From the NCBI RefSeq assembly GCF_011064615.1, contig NZ_JAALJH010000044.1, positions 1-64,000 of the forward strand: a stretch of DNA of 64,000 nucleotides. The letters are read 5' to 3'. Below are positions 52,991 through 62,380 of the stretch, in pieces. The stretch comes from Aquisphaera insulae. Its GTDB lineage: Bacteria > Planctomycetota > Planctomycetia > Isosphaerales > Isosphaeraceae. Position 1 is the stretch's first letter, and the number at the start of each line of letters is the position of its first letter. The notes under the pieces were generated by a model. That model was given only the letters and a program-made list of their open reading frames with translations, was not told where the DNA came from and did no database searches. The position numbers and the translations under genes are program-made.

Positions 52991-54349
52991 TCAAAGCCCC
53001 TCGAGCCGCGTGTCGGCGTCGCCGAATCGGTCGAGCTTCACGCCCATGCGGTCCATGAGGCCCAGGTAGAGGGAGCAGAGCTTGCGCCGGTCGTCGCCCC
53101 TGTCGCGGAAGTCGAGCACCCGGCCGGTCTGGAGCGTGCCGCCCAGGCCGCCGGCCAGGATCAGGGGGACCTTCGAGGCGTCGTGCTTGGAGCCGGACCA
53201 CATGCTGTTGGTGAACAGGAGGCACGTATTGTCGAGGACCGTGCCGGCCCCCTCGGGCATGGCCTCGAGGCGGGAGGCCAGGTAGGCGAGCTGGCCCACG
53301 TAGAGCTGGGTGACCCGGAGGTAGGCCTCGGAGTGGTCGTCGTGCGAGGCCCCGTGATGGGCGGCGCTGACGTTCAGGAACGGGTAGAAGAGGCCGGAGA
53401 TGTCGCGGCAGAGCAGGAGGGTGGCGATCCGCGTGCGGTCGGTCTGGAACCCCAGGGCCAGGAGGTCGCACATGAGCTTCATGTGCTCGCGGATGTCCTC
53501 CGGGAGGCCGTTCGCCGGGCGGGGCATCGTCAGGGCGGGGCGGCCCGCCGCGTCGGCGCGGGCGTCGCCCGCGGCCTTGTCCTTGCGCATCGGCACGACC
53601 CGACGCTCGACCTCGCGGACGCTCGTGAGGTACTCGTCGAGCTTCGCCCGATCGGCGGCGCTCACCGTCCGCTCCAGCCCGGCGGCCTCCTCGCGCACCC
53701 GGTCCAAAATGCTCCGGTTCCGCTTGCTGCCGCGGTTGTCGAAGAGGGCGTCGAAGGCGAGCGACGGGTAGACCTCCATCGGCACCGGCGAGGTCGCGCT
53801 CTGCCAGGAGATGTGCGAGCTGTACGCCATCGAGAAGTTCGTCTCGTGGTAGCCCGTGATCGGCTGCTCGCAGCCGAGGACCATGCTGGGCTGGTCGGTC
53901 GCCTCGCCGAGGTGCTGGGCGAGCATCTGATCGATGCTGATGCCCCCCTTCAGCTCCGCCCCCTTCTGGAGCGAGGCGCCGGAGAGGATGTTCCCCGTCT
54001 GGCCCGGGTGGATCCCCACGCCGTTGGCGCGCCTGTTGAACAGGCCATTGACGACGTTGATCCTGGCGCGGAGGGGGGCCAGCGACTCGAGGCAGCGGCC
54101 CAGCTCCATGGTCTCGCCGGAGCCCTTCGCCCACCAGTGGTCGGGGTTCACGCCGCAACCCATGAAGAGCGCCGCGAATCGCTTCGGCGGGGCCGTCGCC
54201 GCGCCGGCGGGCGTGAGGCCCCATGCGGGGACGGATTCCAGCCACGGCAACGCCATCGTCACCCCCGCTCCGCGGAGGAATAGCCGGCGGCTGGCGCCGG
54301 CGGGGCGGCCGCGATCCGGGTCATGTCCCGTCCGGGGAGAATCCGACAT
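52991..54349 (-). CDS. DUF1552 secreted protein (Tat-exported)
   Basis: 452 aa. A twin-arginine signal (ASRRLFLRGAGVTMALPWLE) starts it. The rest matches DUF1552 (FAALFMGCGVNPDHWWAKGS, NVVNGLFNRRANGVGIHPGQ, HHGASHDDHSEAYLRVTQLY, TCLLFTNSMWSGSKHDASKV). The family resembles alkaline-phosphatase/sulfatase-fold DUF1501 proteins with lost catalytic residues. It follows the DUF1592 gene after only 5 nt; this pairing is standard in planctomycetes and probably forms one extracytoplasmic complex. Function is not established experimentally to my knowledge. Confidence 0.9.
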   Translation of the reverse strand: MSDSPRTGHDPDRGRPAGASRRLFLRGAGVTMALPWLESVPAWGLTPAGAATAPPKRFAALFMGCGVNPDHWWAKGSGETMELGRCLESLAPLRARINVVNGLFNRRANGVGIHPGQTGNILSGASLQKGAELKGGISIDQMLAQHLGEATDQPSMVLGCEQPITGYHETNFSMAYSSHISWQSATSPVPMEVYPSLAFDALFDNRGSKRNRSILDRVREEAAGLERTVSAADRAKLDEYLTSVREVERRVVPMRKDKAAGDARADAAGRPALTMPRPANGLPEDIREHMKLMCDLLALGFQTDRTRIATLLLCRDISGLFYPFLNVSAAHHGASHDDHSEAYLRVTQLYVGQLAYLASRLEAMPEGAGTVLDNTCLLFTNSMWSGSKHDASKVPLILAGGLGGTLQTGRVLDFRDRGDDRRKLCSLYLGLMDRMGVKLDRFGDADTRLEGL

Positions 54350-54354
54350 GGCGA

Positions 54355-57327
54355 TCACTCCGACCTGGGGGCCTCGATGCGCTTGTTCCGGAACTGGGGG
54401 CTGGCGACGATCGTCTCGACCAGGACGCCGAACCGCCGGCCGTCGGAATCCAGGGCCTTCCGCATGGCGACGATCGTCTCGTCGTCCGACGGGATGAGCG
54501 TCCGCCCCAGGCCGTATGCCAGGAGCTTGCGGCAGAGGTTCTCCGCGAACTCGTCCCGGCGTGTCTTCTGAAGGTACGCGCGGAGGCCCTCCAGGCCCGT
54601 GCCCTCGCCGCCGCGGGGGAAAGAGGCCCGGGCATCCACGGGGCGACCTCCGAGGTCGCGGGCCCGCGCCTCGCCGACGGGGCCGTACCCCTCGAAGGCG
54701 AGCCCGATGCCGTCGAACCGCTCGTGGCAGCCGGCACACGCCTTGTCGGCACGGTGCCGGGCCAGGGCTTCGCGAAGGGTGATGTCCCCGAGCTTCGCCT
54801 CGTCGTCCGGGAGGTCCGGGACGTTGGGCGGCGGCGGGGGGATGTTCTCCCCGAGGAGCCTGCGGACGACCCAGTACCCGCGCTTGACGGGGCTCGTTCG
54901 CAGGCCCGGGGAGTTCCTCGTCAGGAAGACGGCCATCGGCAGCAGGCCGCCGCGGCCGTAACATACCGCGTCGTCGACGCGGACCCAGTCCCCCGACGCT
55001 CCCTTCGGGGCCGGCATCCCGTAGTGGATGGCGAGCGCGGGATTGACGAAGGTGTGCGAGCCGTCCAGGAACTCGGTCACCGGCCGGTCGTTCCGGACGA
55101 CGTCCAGGAAGAAGCGGATCGGCTCCTCGAACATGGATCGCCGGAGCTCGTCGTCGAACGCCGGGAACCGCCCGCGGTCGACGCTGTTGTGTTCCTCGAA
55201 GCGGCGGAAGTCCAGCCAGTTGCCGGCGAACTCGGTGGCGAGGCCGCGGACGCGTTCATCGCGGAGCATCCGCCGGGCCTGGGCCGTCAGCACGGCCGGC
55301 TTGCGGAGCTCGCCGGCGGAGGCCAGCGAGAGCAGCTCCGCGTCGGGCAGGCTCGCCCAGAGGAAATAGCTCATCCGGCTGGCGAGGTCCAGGTCGGAGA
55401 GCGGGTGCACCCCGGGCTCCGCGCCGGCCAGGTCCATCCGGTAGCAGAAGTGGGGCGAGAGGAGGATGCTCGCCAGCGTATCCCTGACGGCGTCCTCATG
55501 GCCGAGGCCATCCTGCTCGCGGAGAGTCCGATAGAAGCCTTCGATGTCCCGGCGCTCCTGGGCCGAGAGGGGGCGGCGAAAGGCCCGCTCCGCGAAGGCC
55601 TGCAGGGCCTTCACGTGACGCGGCTCCGCGTCGCGGCGGCCCGCCTGGACGCTTCGGATGGACGCGGCGATGATCCGGAACTGGTCCCGGATCGCGCCCA
55701 GCGGCCGCTCCCCCGCCCCCAGCCGTCGGGCCTTGGCGAGGTAGGCCTGCTCGAATCGCCCCATCTTGTCCTCGGACGACGAGTCCGGATCCTCCGCGCG
55801 GACGAAGTCGAAGGCCTTGTCGCCCTTCAGGAAGCCGGTCTCGGCCCGCTCGTACCAGAGATAGCTCGCGTACTGCCGCAACGGCGCGCCGGTGATGAAG
55901 TCGAACTGCCGCCAGAGGCGATCCAGCTCATGCCGACCGGCGTCGTCGAGGATCAGCTCATAGAGCGGGCCGTCGTCGCGGAAGTAGCCCGTCATGCTGT
56001 GGAAGCCGGCACTCAGGAGCCGGCCCGTGTTTCCGCTGTCCTCCTTCTTGAGGTAGACCCTGCCGCGCTCGGTGACGCAGAAGGCGTCGGGGAAGACGCG
56101 GCAGAATCGCGCGAAGCCCGCCTCATACCGGGCGGCGTGCTCCGGGCCGGAGGGCACGGCCATCGCGAGGGCGGCTTTCCGGTTCCCGTCCAGGTGCAGG
56201 CCGTCGAGCTTGACCCTCGACGCGTTCCCGACGTACCGCATCCGGTTGGCGGCCATCTGGCGGTTCTTCCAGAGGACGAAGGGTTGCGTCCCCTGGTCGA
56301 TCCCCCTGGCCGTCATGTTCTTCACCTCCGGGACCAGCCGACCGCGGAGCGTCGTGACGAGATCCCGGATCCGCTCGCACCCGGCCCTCGCCGCGTCCGG
56401 ATGGGCCGCGTCCGGGGTCGGGAGGGAACGCCACAGGGCTCGGAGCGCGGCGACCGGGCCGGCGTCTTCCCGGCCCTCCTCGAGCGTGCGCCAGATCGTC
56501 GCCAGATACTTGCGGCTGAGGCCGTTCGCATCGGCGAGGTCGTCGAGCGACGCCGCGGGGCGGCCGAGCTCGTCGCGGTGGCGGAACCGCCAGGCCGCCA
56601 GGAAGTAGTCGGCGAGGTCGGTCTTCTGGCGTCGGTAGAAATCGAGGATCGCCTTCACTCCGTACTTGTCGCGGTCGGTGTCGGCGAGCATCGGGTGCGG
56701 GGCGAAGGCGATGCCGTCGGGCGTCAGGACCGCGTGGTCGGCCACCCGACGCGCGGCCTCCAGGTACTTCCTGGCCAGGGCCGGGGACATCGCCAGCGAT
56801 TCGCCCGAGTTGTCGAATCCCGCCGCGTTGGCCGGGTCGACGGGGAACTCCCCGGTCGGCCGCAGGTCCACGCCGGTCAGGTCGCGGATCGTATGGTCAT
56901 ATTCGGCGTTGCTCAGGCGACGAGCGGGGACGTGTCCCGGGTCGCCGGCGGTGCGCGCCGCCTCGGCCTTTCGCACCCGGGCCACCCAGTCGAGGAGAGA
57001 TCGTCGGGCGTCGCCCGAGGGCTGCTTCTTCGCCTTGGCGGGCGGCATCGTGCCGGCCTCGAGCTGTTCCTGGACCATCGCCCATCGCGGCAGGTCCTCC
57101 GCGACCGACCCCGCCGAGGTGAAGCCGCTCAGGTCGAGGTCGCCCTTGGGATGATCCTTGCCGTGGCAGCCCAGGCAGTACTCGGCCAGGAAGGGCCGGA
57201 CCTCCGCCCGGAACCGCGGCTCCAGCGCGGACGTCGCGGGCGAGGAGGAGTCGTCGGCCCGAGCCGCGGCGCAGCCTGCGGCGAACATGAGCAGGCAGGC
57301 GAGGCGCGGGGGGATCGTGGTCCGCAT
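54355..57327 (-). CDS. DUF1592 protein with N-terminal cytochrome-type domain (DUF1587/1592/1588/1585)
   Basis: 990 aa. A signal peptide (RLACLLMFAAGCAAARA) is followed by a PSCyt1-like haem-binding motif CLGCH at about residues 45-49. Then come DUF1587 (SNAEYDHTIRDLTGVDLRPT), DUF1595/1592 (DLASRMSYFLWASLPDAELL), DUF1588 (TSPVKRGYWVVRRLLGENIP) with a second CAGCH, and DUF1585 at the end (LCRKLLAYGLGRTLIPSDDE). The two CxxCH motifs suggest c-type haem. ATG 57327 opens the signal peptide; an ATG at 57441 would bury it. First gene of the pair with DUF1552. An oxidative role in polymer breakdown is often proposed but unproven. Confidence 0.9.
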   Translation of the reverse strand: MRTTIPPRLACLLMFAAGCAAARADDSSSPATSALEPRFRAEVRPFLAEYCLGCHGKDHPKGDLDLSGFTSAGSVAEDLPRWAMVQEQLEAGTMPPAKAKKQPSGDARRSLLDWVARVRKAEAARTAGDPGHVPARRLSNAEYDHTIRDLTGVDLRPTGEFPVDPANAAGFDNSGESLAMSPALARKYLEAARRVADHAVLTPDGIAFAPHPMLADTDRDKYGVKAILDFYRRQKTDLADYFLAAWRFRHRDELGRPAASLDDLADANGLSRKYLATIWRTLEEGREDAGPVAALRALWRSLPTPDAAHPDAARAGCERIRDLVTTLRGRLVPEVKNMTARGIDQGTQPFVLWKNRQMAANRMRYVGNASRVKLDGLHLDGNRKAALAMAVPSGPEHAARYEAGFARFCRVFPDAFCVTERGRVYLKKEDSGNTGRLLSAGFHSMTGYFRDDGPLYELILDDAGRHELDRLWRQFDFITGAPLRQYASYLWYERAETGFLKGDKAFDFVRAEDPDSSSEDKMGRFEQAYLAKARRLGAGERPLGAIRDQFRIIAASIRSVQAGRRDAEPRHVKALQAFAERAFRRPLSAQERRDIEGFYRTLREQDGLGHEDAVRDTLASILLSPHFCYRMDLAGAEPGVHPLSDLDLASRMSYFLWASLPDAELLSLASAGELRKPAVLTAQARRMLRDERVRGLATEFAGNWLDFRRFEEHNSVDRGRFPAFDDELRRSMFEEPIRFFLDVVRNDRPVTEFLDGSHTFVNPALAIHYGMPAPKGASGDWVRVDDAVCYGRGGLLPMAVFLTRNSPGLRTSPVKRGYWVVRRLLGENIPPPPPNVPDLPDDEAKLGDITLREALARHRADKACAGCHERFDGIGLAFEGYGPVGEARARDLGGRPVDARASFPRGGEGTGLEGLRAYLQKTRRDEFAENLCRKLLAYGLGRTLIPSDDETIVAMRKALDSDGRRFGVLVETIVASPQFRNKRIEAPRSE

Positions 57328-57601
57328 GGCCTGTCGCTGCTCCTCCGCGGCGCGGGCCGCCGCTTGCTCGTCGCCGGCGCGGGGAGGCGCCCTGCTCGAT
57401 CGGTCCGGGTGGGGGTGGGCGAAAAATGGCCGTCCCATCATGGTAGGGAGCGGGGGCCGCCGCGCGAAGCCCTCTCAAGCGGGCCGTCGCGTTCGGCTTC
57501 GCCTCGACCCCCCGCGCGATCCGGCCGCCGGGGGGTTGATCGCGGGCCGCAACCGCGCGCTCATGGTATCGATCGAAGTCTCTTTCAGGAGGTGTGCGAC
57601 C

Positions 57602-58645
57602 ATGCGGATGGCGAGCTGGCCCCGTCTCGCGGCAGGTCTGACGGTGTTGGTCGGGATGGCCTGGATGACACGGGGGGCGACGGAGGAGGAAAAGGCGCGT
57701 CCTCCTCGCCCCACCAACCGGATCCTGGTGTCCCCCCGCGGCCCGCGTGACGGCGGCGACTTCGGGCCGTTCACCCCGGGGACGAGGACTTCGGGGCTTC
57801 AGGAGGCCTTCGAGGAGGCGAAGCGCCGGGGGATGGACCTGGAGATCGCCGGCGGCAACTGGACCGAGGGCAAGACGTCGGCGGTCGTCTACAACCTGGA
57901 CGAGACGCTCCGGGTCCCCTGGATGCAGAACGCCAGAGTCGACGGCGGCCACGCCGTGCTCAACTACACGAAGAGGACCGGCGACGCCGTGGTCTTCGAC
58001 AGCCAGATGAGCGGCTCGTACCGCTTCGGCCTGATCGTCTCGGCCTCCGACGGCGCCGTGGTCCGGATGGCGCCGACCACGGCCGGGCCGGATGGGTTCC
58101 GGGTGATCACGTCCTGCGAGTTCGTCTTCAACGCGCTGGTCGGCGGCGGCGGGGCCTGGCCCGGCGGCTCTCCCCATCAGAACGAGCTGGACCGGTCGCG
58201 GCGGTGGACCGGCACCGGCCTTCATCTGGACGGGTCGAAGGGCTCGATCGACGCCAACAAGATCACCGTCGTGGAGACGGTCGGCTGTGGCGCCGGGTTG
58301 CGGCTCTCCGAGGCCGTGTCGCGGAACACGATCGAGGAAGTGAACATCCACCTCTGCGAGGATCACATCCGGATCGGCGGGCCCGACGACCGGGCGCCGG
58401 CGGACAACCGGATCTCGGCGTTCCTGGACTGCCAGGGGATCGAGACGGCCACGGGCGCCTCGGTCTTCGGGCCGCGGAACATGCTCACCCTGAGCACACG
58501 CCCGTTCCCGCGCGGGGCCGATCTCACCTTCGGAGAGTCGGCGGCGGGGAACGTCGCGATCCTCCAGTCCGCGTGCCGCGTCGTCGATCGCTCGCCGGCG
58601 GGGTCGAACCACCTCCTGGGGGTGCCGCCGACGCGGCCGAGGTGA
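57602..58645 (+). CDS. Secreted right-handed beta-helix-like protein
   Basis: 347 aa. A signal peptide (SWPRLAAGLTVLVGMAWMTR) is followed by a linker and a repetitive region with short beta coils (LHLDGSKGSIDANKITVVET, LRLSEAVSRNTIEEVNIHLC, NRISAFLDCQGIETATGASV) typical of pectate-lyase-like right-handed beta-helices. An AGGAGGTG Shine-Dalgarno 9 nt upstream fixes the start at 57602. No catalytic residues were assigned. It is divergent from the DUF1592/DUF1552 operon and may bind or cut an extracellular polysaccharide. Confidence 0.68.
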   Translation: MRMASWPRLAAGLTVLVGMAWMTRGATEEEKARPPRPTNRILVSPRGPRDGGDFGPFTPGTRTSGLQEAFEEAKRRGMDLEIAGGNWTEGKTSAVVYNLDETLRVPWMQNARVDGGHAVLNYTKRTGDAVVFDSQMSGSYRFGLIVSASDGAVVRMAPTTAGPDGFRVITSCEFVFNALVGGGGAWPGGSPHQNELDRSRRWTGTGLHLDGSKGSIDANKITVVETVGCGAGLRLSEAVSRNTIEEVNIHLCEDHIRIGGPDDRAPADNRISAFLDCQGIETATGASVFGPRNMLTLSTRPFPRGADLTFGESAAGNVAILQSACRVVDRSPAGSNHLLGVPPTRPR

Positions 58646-58646
58646 G

Positions 58647-58682
58647 CGCCGGGCCCCCCGGCCGCGTCCGCGAGGCCCGGCG
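58647..58682. terminator. Hairpin between convergent genes
   Basis: A 9-bp perfect stem (CGCCGGGCC / GGCCCGGCG) with an 18-nt loop fills the 42-nt gap between the beta-helix gene and the sulfatase gene. No U-tract is present. A bidirectional termination role is possible. Confidence 0.4.
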
Positions 58683-58687
58683 GCTGC

Positions 58688-60364
58688 TCAACGGGTCGCC
58701 TTCTTCGTGACGCCCGAACGGGTCTGCCTGGGCAGCGGCTTGCCGGTGGCCCCCTGGCGGGCGTACTCCTTGTCGGCGCGGGCCCAGATGGCGGCGAGCT
58801 CGCCCACCCGCGATGGCTCCCGCGAGGCGAGGTTGGTGGTCTCGCCGCGGTCGTGGGCCAGGTCGTAGAGCTCCCACGGGGCATCCGGCCCGGCCGAGAC
58901 GATCTTCCAGTCGCCGACGCGGAGGCCCCGGTTCCCGGAGTGCTTGAAGAAGAGGAAATCACGCTCGATCGGAGCATCGCGGGCGAAGGCGGGGATGAGG
59001 CTGCGGCCCGGCAACGCGGGGCGAGGCTCGCCGGCCCAGGAGTCCGGTGCGCCCGTGCCGGCCAGGGCCAGCAGGGTCGGGAGGAAGTCCACCAGGTGCC
59101 CCGGCGTGTGCCGCAGCTCCCCGCGGGCCGCGATGCCCGCCGGCCAGTGCACGATCAGTGGCGTGGCGATGCCCCCCTCGTGGTTCCACGACTTGTGCAG
59201 CCGGAACGGCGTGTTGGCCGCGGTCGACCAGCCGGGGCCGACGCCGAGGAACGACCGGGCGGAGCCGGGCGAGGCGGCGGGGTCGTGGCCTTCCCCTCGG
59301 ATGATCTGCTCGGCGCTCGCCCCGTTGTCCGAGGCGAAGAGGATGACGGTGTTGGCCAGGTCGCCCGTCTTGCGGAGGTGGGCGATCACGCGGCCGATCT
59401 CCCTGTCCATCCGGTCGACCATCGCCGCGTGGACCGCCATCTTCGCGGACTGGAACTCCTTCTGCTCCGGGGTCAGCTCGTTCCACGCCACGGCCCGGCC
59501 AACCTCGCCGGGGCCGATCCGCCGCCGGAGCTCCTCCTCCTTCAGGTTCCAGCCGGGAACCGTCCCGGGATCCCGGACCGAGAGGCCGCCCTCGTAGATG
59601 CCCAGCTCGTGCTGACGCTTCAGGCGCTTCTCCCGGATGGAGTCCCAACCCTCGTCATAGCGGCCGCGGTAGCGGGCGATGTCCGCCTCCGGCGCCATGA
59701 TCGGGAAGTGCGGGGTCATGAAGGCCAGGTAGAGGAAGAAGGGGCTGTCCTTGTGCTTCTCCTCGTGCTCGTCGAGCCACTTCAGGCCGTACTCGGCGAT
59801 CGCGGTCGTCGAGTAGTAGCCCTCCTCGGGCCTGGGCCGGGGCAGGGGCCTGTCATCGACGTGATGCTCCTTGGGCCCGAAGAAGCGGTCGGGGTCCACC
59901 AGCTCGTAGGAGCGGTCGAAGCCGCCGGCCAGCACCGGGCCGTCCACGTGCCACTTGCCCGTGTGGTAGGTTCGGTAGCCGGCCTTCCTGAGGAGTTCGG
60001 GCAGGAGCACGGCCCACTTCGGCCTCTGGTTGGCCGGGTCGCGGTTGACTTGCTGGGCGTAGTAGCCGCTCAGCAAGGCCGCCCGAGAGGGCCAGCACCG
60101 CGCCGTGTTGTAGAACTGGGTGAATTTCACGCCGCCGGCGGCCAGCGCATCGATGTTCGGCGTTGCGATCTCACCCCCGTAACAGCCGACGTCGGAGAAG
60201 CCGAGGTCGTCGGCGAGGATCACGACGAGGTTCGGCCGCCGTTTGGCATCGGTCCGGGCGTCCGCGGCCGGCGCCTCGGGCACGGCGGCCGCGGCGAACA
60301 GGGTCGCCGCGGCGAGCGAGAGGAGGAATCGGGCCGGGGGAGTCCATCTCGAGATCGTCGTCAT
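58688..60364 (-). CDS. Secreted sulfatase (arylsulfatase family)
   Basis: 558 aa. Signal peptide FLLSLAAATLFAAAAVPEAP. The metal-binding start is NLVVILADDLGFSDVGCYGG. The formylglycine motif CWPSRAALLSG matches C-x-P-S-R, so activation by a formylglycine-generating enzyme is required. Other family segments are GYRTYHTGKWHV, ASDNGASAEQ and FKHSGNRGLRVGDWKIVSA. It cleaves sulfate esters, probably on algal polysaccharides. It is the last gene of an overlapping three-gene operon; its ATG overlaps the lipoprotein stop by four bases. A sulfatase activator is not in the window. Confidence 0.93.
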   Translation of the reverse strand: MTTISRWTPPARFLLSLAAATLFAAAAVPEAPAADARTDAKRRPNLVVILADDLGFSDVGCYGGEIATPNIDALAAGGVKFTQFYNTARCWPSRAALLSGYYAQQVNRDPANQRPKWAVLLPELLRKAGYRTYHTGKWHVDGPVLAGGFDRSYELVDPDRFFGPKEHHVDDRPLPRPRPEEGYYSTTAIAEYGLKWLDEHEEKHKDSPFFLYLAFMTPHFPIMAPEADIARYRGRYDEGWDSIREKRLKRQHELGIYEGGLSVRDPGTVPGWNLKEEELRRRIGPGEVGRAVAWNELTPEQKEFQSAKMAVHAAMVDRMDREIGRVIAHLRKTGDLANTVILFASDNGASAEQIIRGEGHDPAASPGSARSFLGVGPGWSTAANTPFRLHKSWNHEGGIATPLIVHWPAGIAARGELRHTPGHLVDFLPTLLALAGTGAPDSWAGEPRPALPGRSLIPAFARDAPIERDFLFFKHSGNRGLRVGDWKIVSAGPDAPWELYDLAHDRGETTNLASREPSRVGELAAIWARADKEYARQGATGKPLPRQTRSGVTKKATR

Positions 60365-60870
60365 CGTCGCACCTTCTTCCGCGTGCCGCCGGTGTCGGCC
60401 TTGGCGTCGGCCTTGGTGTCGACGGCGAAATTGAACTGCTGGTCGCCGTCCGGTTTGACTTCGGCCCGCAGCTCGGACCTCAGGTTGTAGCGTTCGGGGA
60501 TGATGTTGCGGGCCTCGTCGATCAGCTCCCCGGGATTGTCGCCGTCGGCGACCTTGCGGCCGGTGGACTGGACGCTGTAGACCTCCACGCGGTATGCACC
60601 CGCGGCGGGGCCCTCGGACCGGGCGATCGCGTACTCCCCGGCGGCGATCTTCGCCTGGACGGCCGGGCCCGCCTGGATGGGGACGAGGCTGATCGTGCCG
60701 GTCTCGAGCGGGTTGCCGTCCACGGTGATCTTCCCCGAGACGGCGACCCGACGATAGCCATCATCCTGGCCGCACCCGACGCAGGCCACCAGCGCCATCG
60801 CGGCCATCGCGAGGACGCGACGGCGCGGACCGGGCGGGCGACGACCTGGCGATCTCTCAATAGGTGTCAC
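60361..60870 (-). CDS. CPR-like lipoprotein
   Basis: 169 aa from GTG 60870, with GAGGTGAT upstream inside the preceding gene. A lipoprotein signal peptide ends in VGCG (lipobox near residues 31-33). The mature part is a small beta-sandwich (VAVSGKITVDGNPLETGTIS, AAGAYRVEVYSVQSTGRKVA) like the CPR/transthyretin-type lipoproteins that accompany DUF1559 proteins. The start overlaps the DUF1559 gene by 14 nt and the end overlaps the sulfatase start by 4 nt. A structural partner of the pseudopilin is plausible. Confidence 0.75.
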   Translation of the reverse strand: MTPIERSPGRRPPGPRRRVLAMAAMALVACVGCGQDDGYRRVAVSGKITVDGNPLETGTISLVPIQAGPAVQAKIAAGEYAIARSEGPAAGAYRVEVYSVQSTGRKVADGDNPGELIDEARNIIPERYNLRSELRAEVKPDGDQQFNFAVDTKADAKADTGGTRKKVRR

Positions 60871-61903
60871 TGGAGATCACCTCGCCGGCCGCGCGTGTGC
60901 TGAGGGACTGGTAGGTCGGCAGGCCGATCGAGTCCTTGATGAAGTGGACCGAGCCGTCGCAGAAGAGGACGTTCACGCCGCCCGGGTGGCGGCTCCGGGA
61001 GGCGAGGTAGTATCCCCGGCCGTCGCTCGTGTCATTGATGCACGGGGCCCGGCTTGCCGGGGCGTTGACGCAGCGGCCGTAATCCGGCGCGAGGCTATTC
61101 GGCCCGAGCCGCGTCGAGACCTGGTACGTCGCGGCGTCGTCGTTCCAGATCCGCGCCCGCCGGTCCAGGTTGCTGATGCCGTCCGTCCCCACGTTCGGGG
61201 AGAGCGTCTGGATCAGCTCGAGCATCGCCAGCGTGTTGCTCGTCCCGTCCGTGATCTCCGCCAGCGCGGCCCCATAGCTGAGGTAGAACGGCGCCCACCC
61301 GCGAGACGACGTCGCCGCCGTCGTCGGTCCCTGGTTCCAGAACGTCCCCTGGCCCCAGTTCACGCCGTAGCTCCCCTTGACGTCGAACTGGAGGACGACC
61401 CCCGCGACCGTCTTGGCGAAGACCTCCGCCGTGTCCGACGGGCACGAATACACGTTGATGGTCGTCAGCCGCGACGTGTTGTTAGCGGCATCCTCGAAGA
61501 GGACCTTCTGGAAGTTGTACGCGTTGTAAAGCGCGGTCTGCTCGTAGTAGGGCATCAGGGTGACGACGAACGGCTGGCGATAGTTGGGCGAGGGGTAGAG
61601 CGCGGTCGTGGGATCGCGTCCCTGGGCGCCCATGGGGAACCGTTGATTGACGTCGTGGTAGTTCATCAGGCCGAGCCCGAGCTGCTTGAGGTTGTTGATG
61701 CACTGGATCCGCCTGGCCGCCTCCCGCGCCGACTGGACGGCCGGCAGGAGCAGCGCGATCAGGACCGCGATGATGGCGATGACCACCAGCAGCTCGATCA
61801 GCGTGAAGCCCCCTCGGACACTCCCGGCGCCCGTCGGTCGGGGCCGGGGTCCCTCGCCGAGCTCCTCAAGACCTGGTCCGGTTCCCGAGCCAGCGTAATT
61901 CAT
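60857..61903 (-). CDS. DUF1559 pseudopilin-like protein
   Basis: 348 aa. Prepilin-type signal and helix (VRGGFTLIELLVVIAIIAVL), then VQSAREAARRIQCINNLKQL. The C-terminal tag HPGGVNVLFCDGSVHFIKDS is present, as in the other copy (33212-34222). GGAGAGGATG stands before the ATG. It is the first gene of an overlapping operon with a CPR-like lipoprotein and a sulfatase, suggesting the fibre or secretion device and the enzyme are made together. Confidence 0.92.
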   Translation of the reverse strand: MNYAGSGTGPGLEELGEGPRPRPTGAGSVRGGFTLIELLVVIAIIAVLIALLLPAVQSAREAARRIQCINNLKQLGLGLMNYHDVNQRFPMGAQGRDPTTALYPSPNYRQPFVVTLMPYYEQTALYNAYNFQKVLFEDAANNTSRLTTINVYSCPSDTAEVFAKTVAGVVLQFDVKGSYGVNWGQGTFWNQGPTTAATSSRGWAPFYLSYGAALAEITDGTSNTLAMLELIQTLSPNVGTDGISNLDRRARIWNDDAATYQVSTRLGPNSLAPDYGRCVNAPASRAPCINDTSDGRGYYLASRSRHPGGVNVLFCDGSVHFIKDSIGLPTYQSLSTRAAGEVISSDTY

Positions 61904-62380
61904 CGTGCATCCTCTCCAACTCGAAGCCTCATCTTGTCTTCCGGTAGAGGCTCTGGCCGCCCCGCGACAGCGCCACTCCGATCCGCAGTCAACGGAATGC
62001 CCAGTCAGGAGTGATATTCCTATTCTCGATAGGATTAGTCAAGTGAGTCGTCGATTAAATCTATAGGCTTAGTCTAAAATGGATCGTCCTCGCGTGCGGG
62101 AACGCACGCCGCGGTGTGGGCCTGGCGGTGCGGTTCACGGGCCGTCTCATTGCCGGCAAGGGAGGCCAGTGGCGCAGCCTCCCGGGACGATCCCGCGCCG
62201 CGGCATCGTCCCGAACCTGGGAGCCCCGGCTTGACGCTTCTTCGACGGTCGGGACCCGGCCGCGGACGTCGCAAGTCCGGGTGATCGAATTATGTGAATA
62301 ATAAGATATAAATGCGATAAGTTATAAGTTTCGGTTGGTCCGGCTTCTCGTTCCCGGCCGACGAGTTTGATGCCCGAGGG
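61904..62380. other. Intergenic region with AT-rich stretches and hairpins
   Basis: About 480 bp between two minus-strand genes. It holds an AT-rich promoter-like stretch with a small hairpin (CCTAT/ATAGG, near 62020-62034) upstream of the DUF1559 operon. A 7-bp GNRA-type hairpin (GCGTGCG-GGAA-CGCACGC) lies at 62092-62109. A second AT-rich island at 62287-62332 lies just beyond the 3' end of the beta-helix gene. No gene or known RNA was recognised. Confidence 0.45.

Noticed and set aside
54223..57750. An 1175-codon open frame antisense to the DUF1592 gene
   Set aside because: Shadow of a gene with clear DUF1587/1592/1588 motifs and CxxCH sites.
61990..62060. Promoter for the DUF1559-sulfatase operon with TTGACT as -35
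   Set aside because: The hexamer 17 nt downstream (GAATAT) matches the -10 consensus at only three positions, so it is not listed as a promoter.
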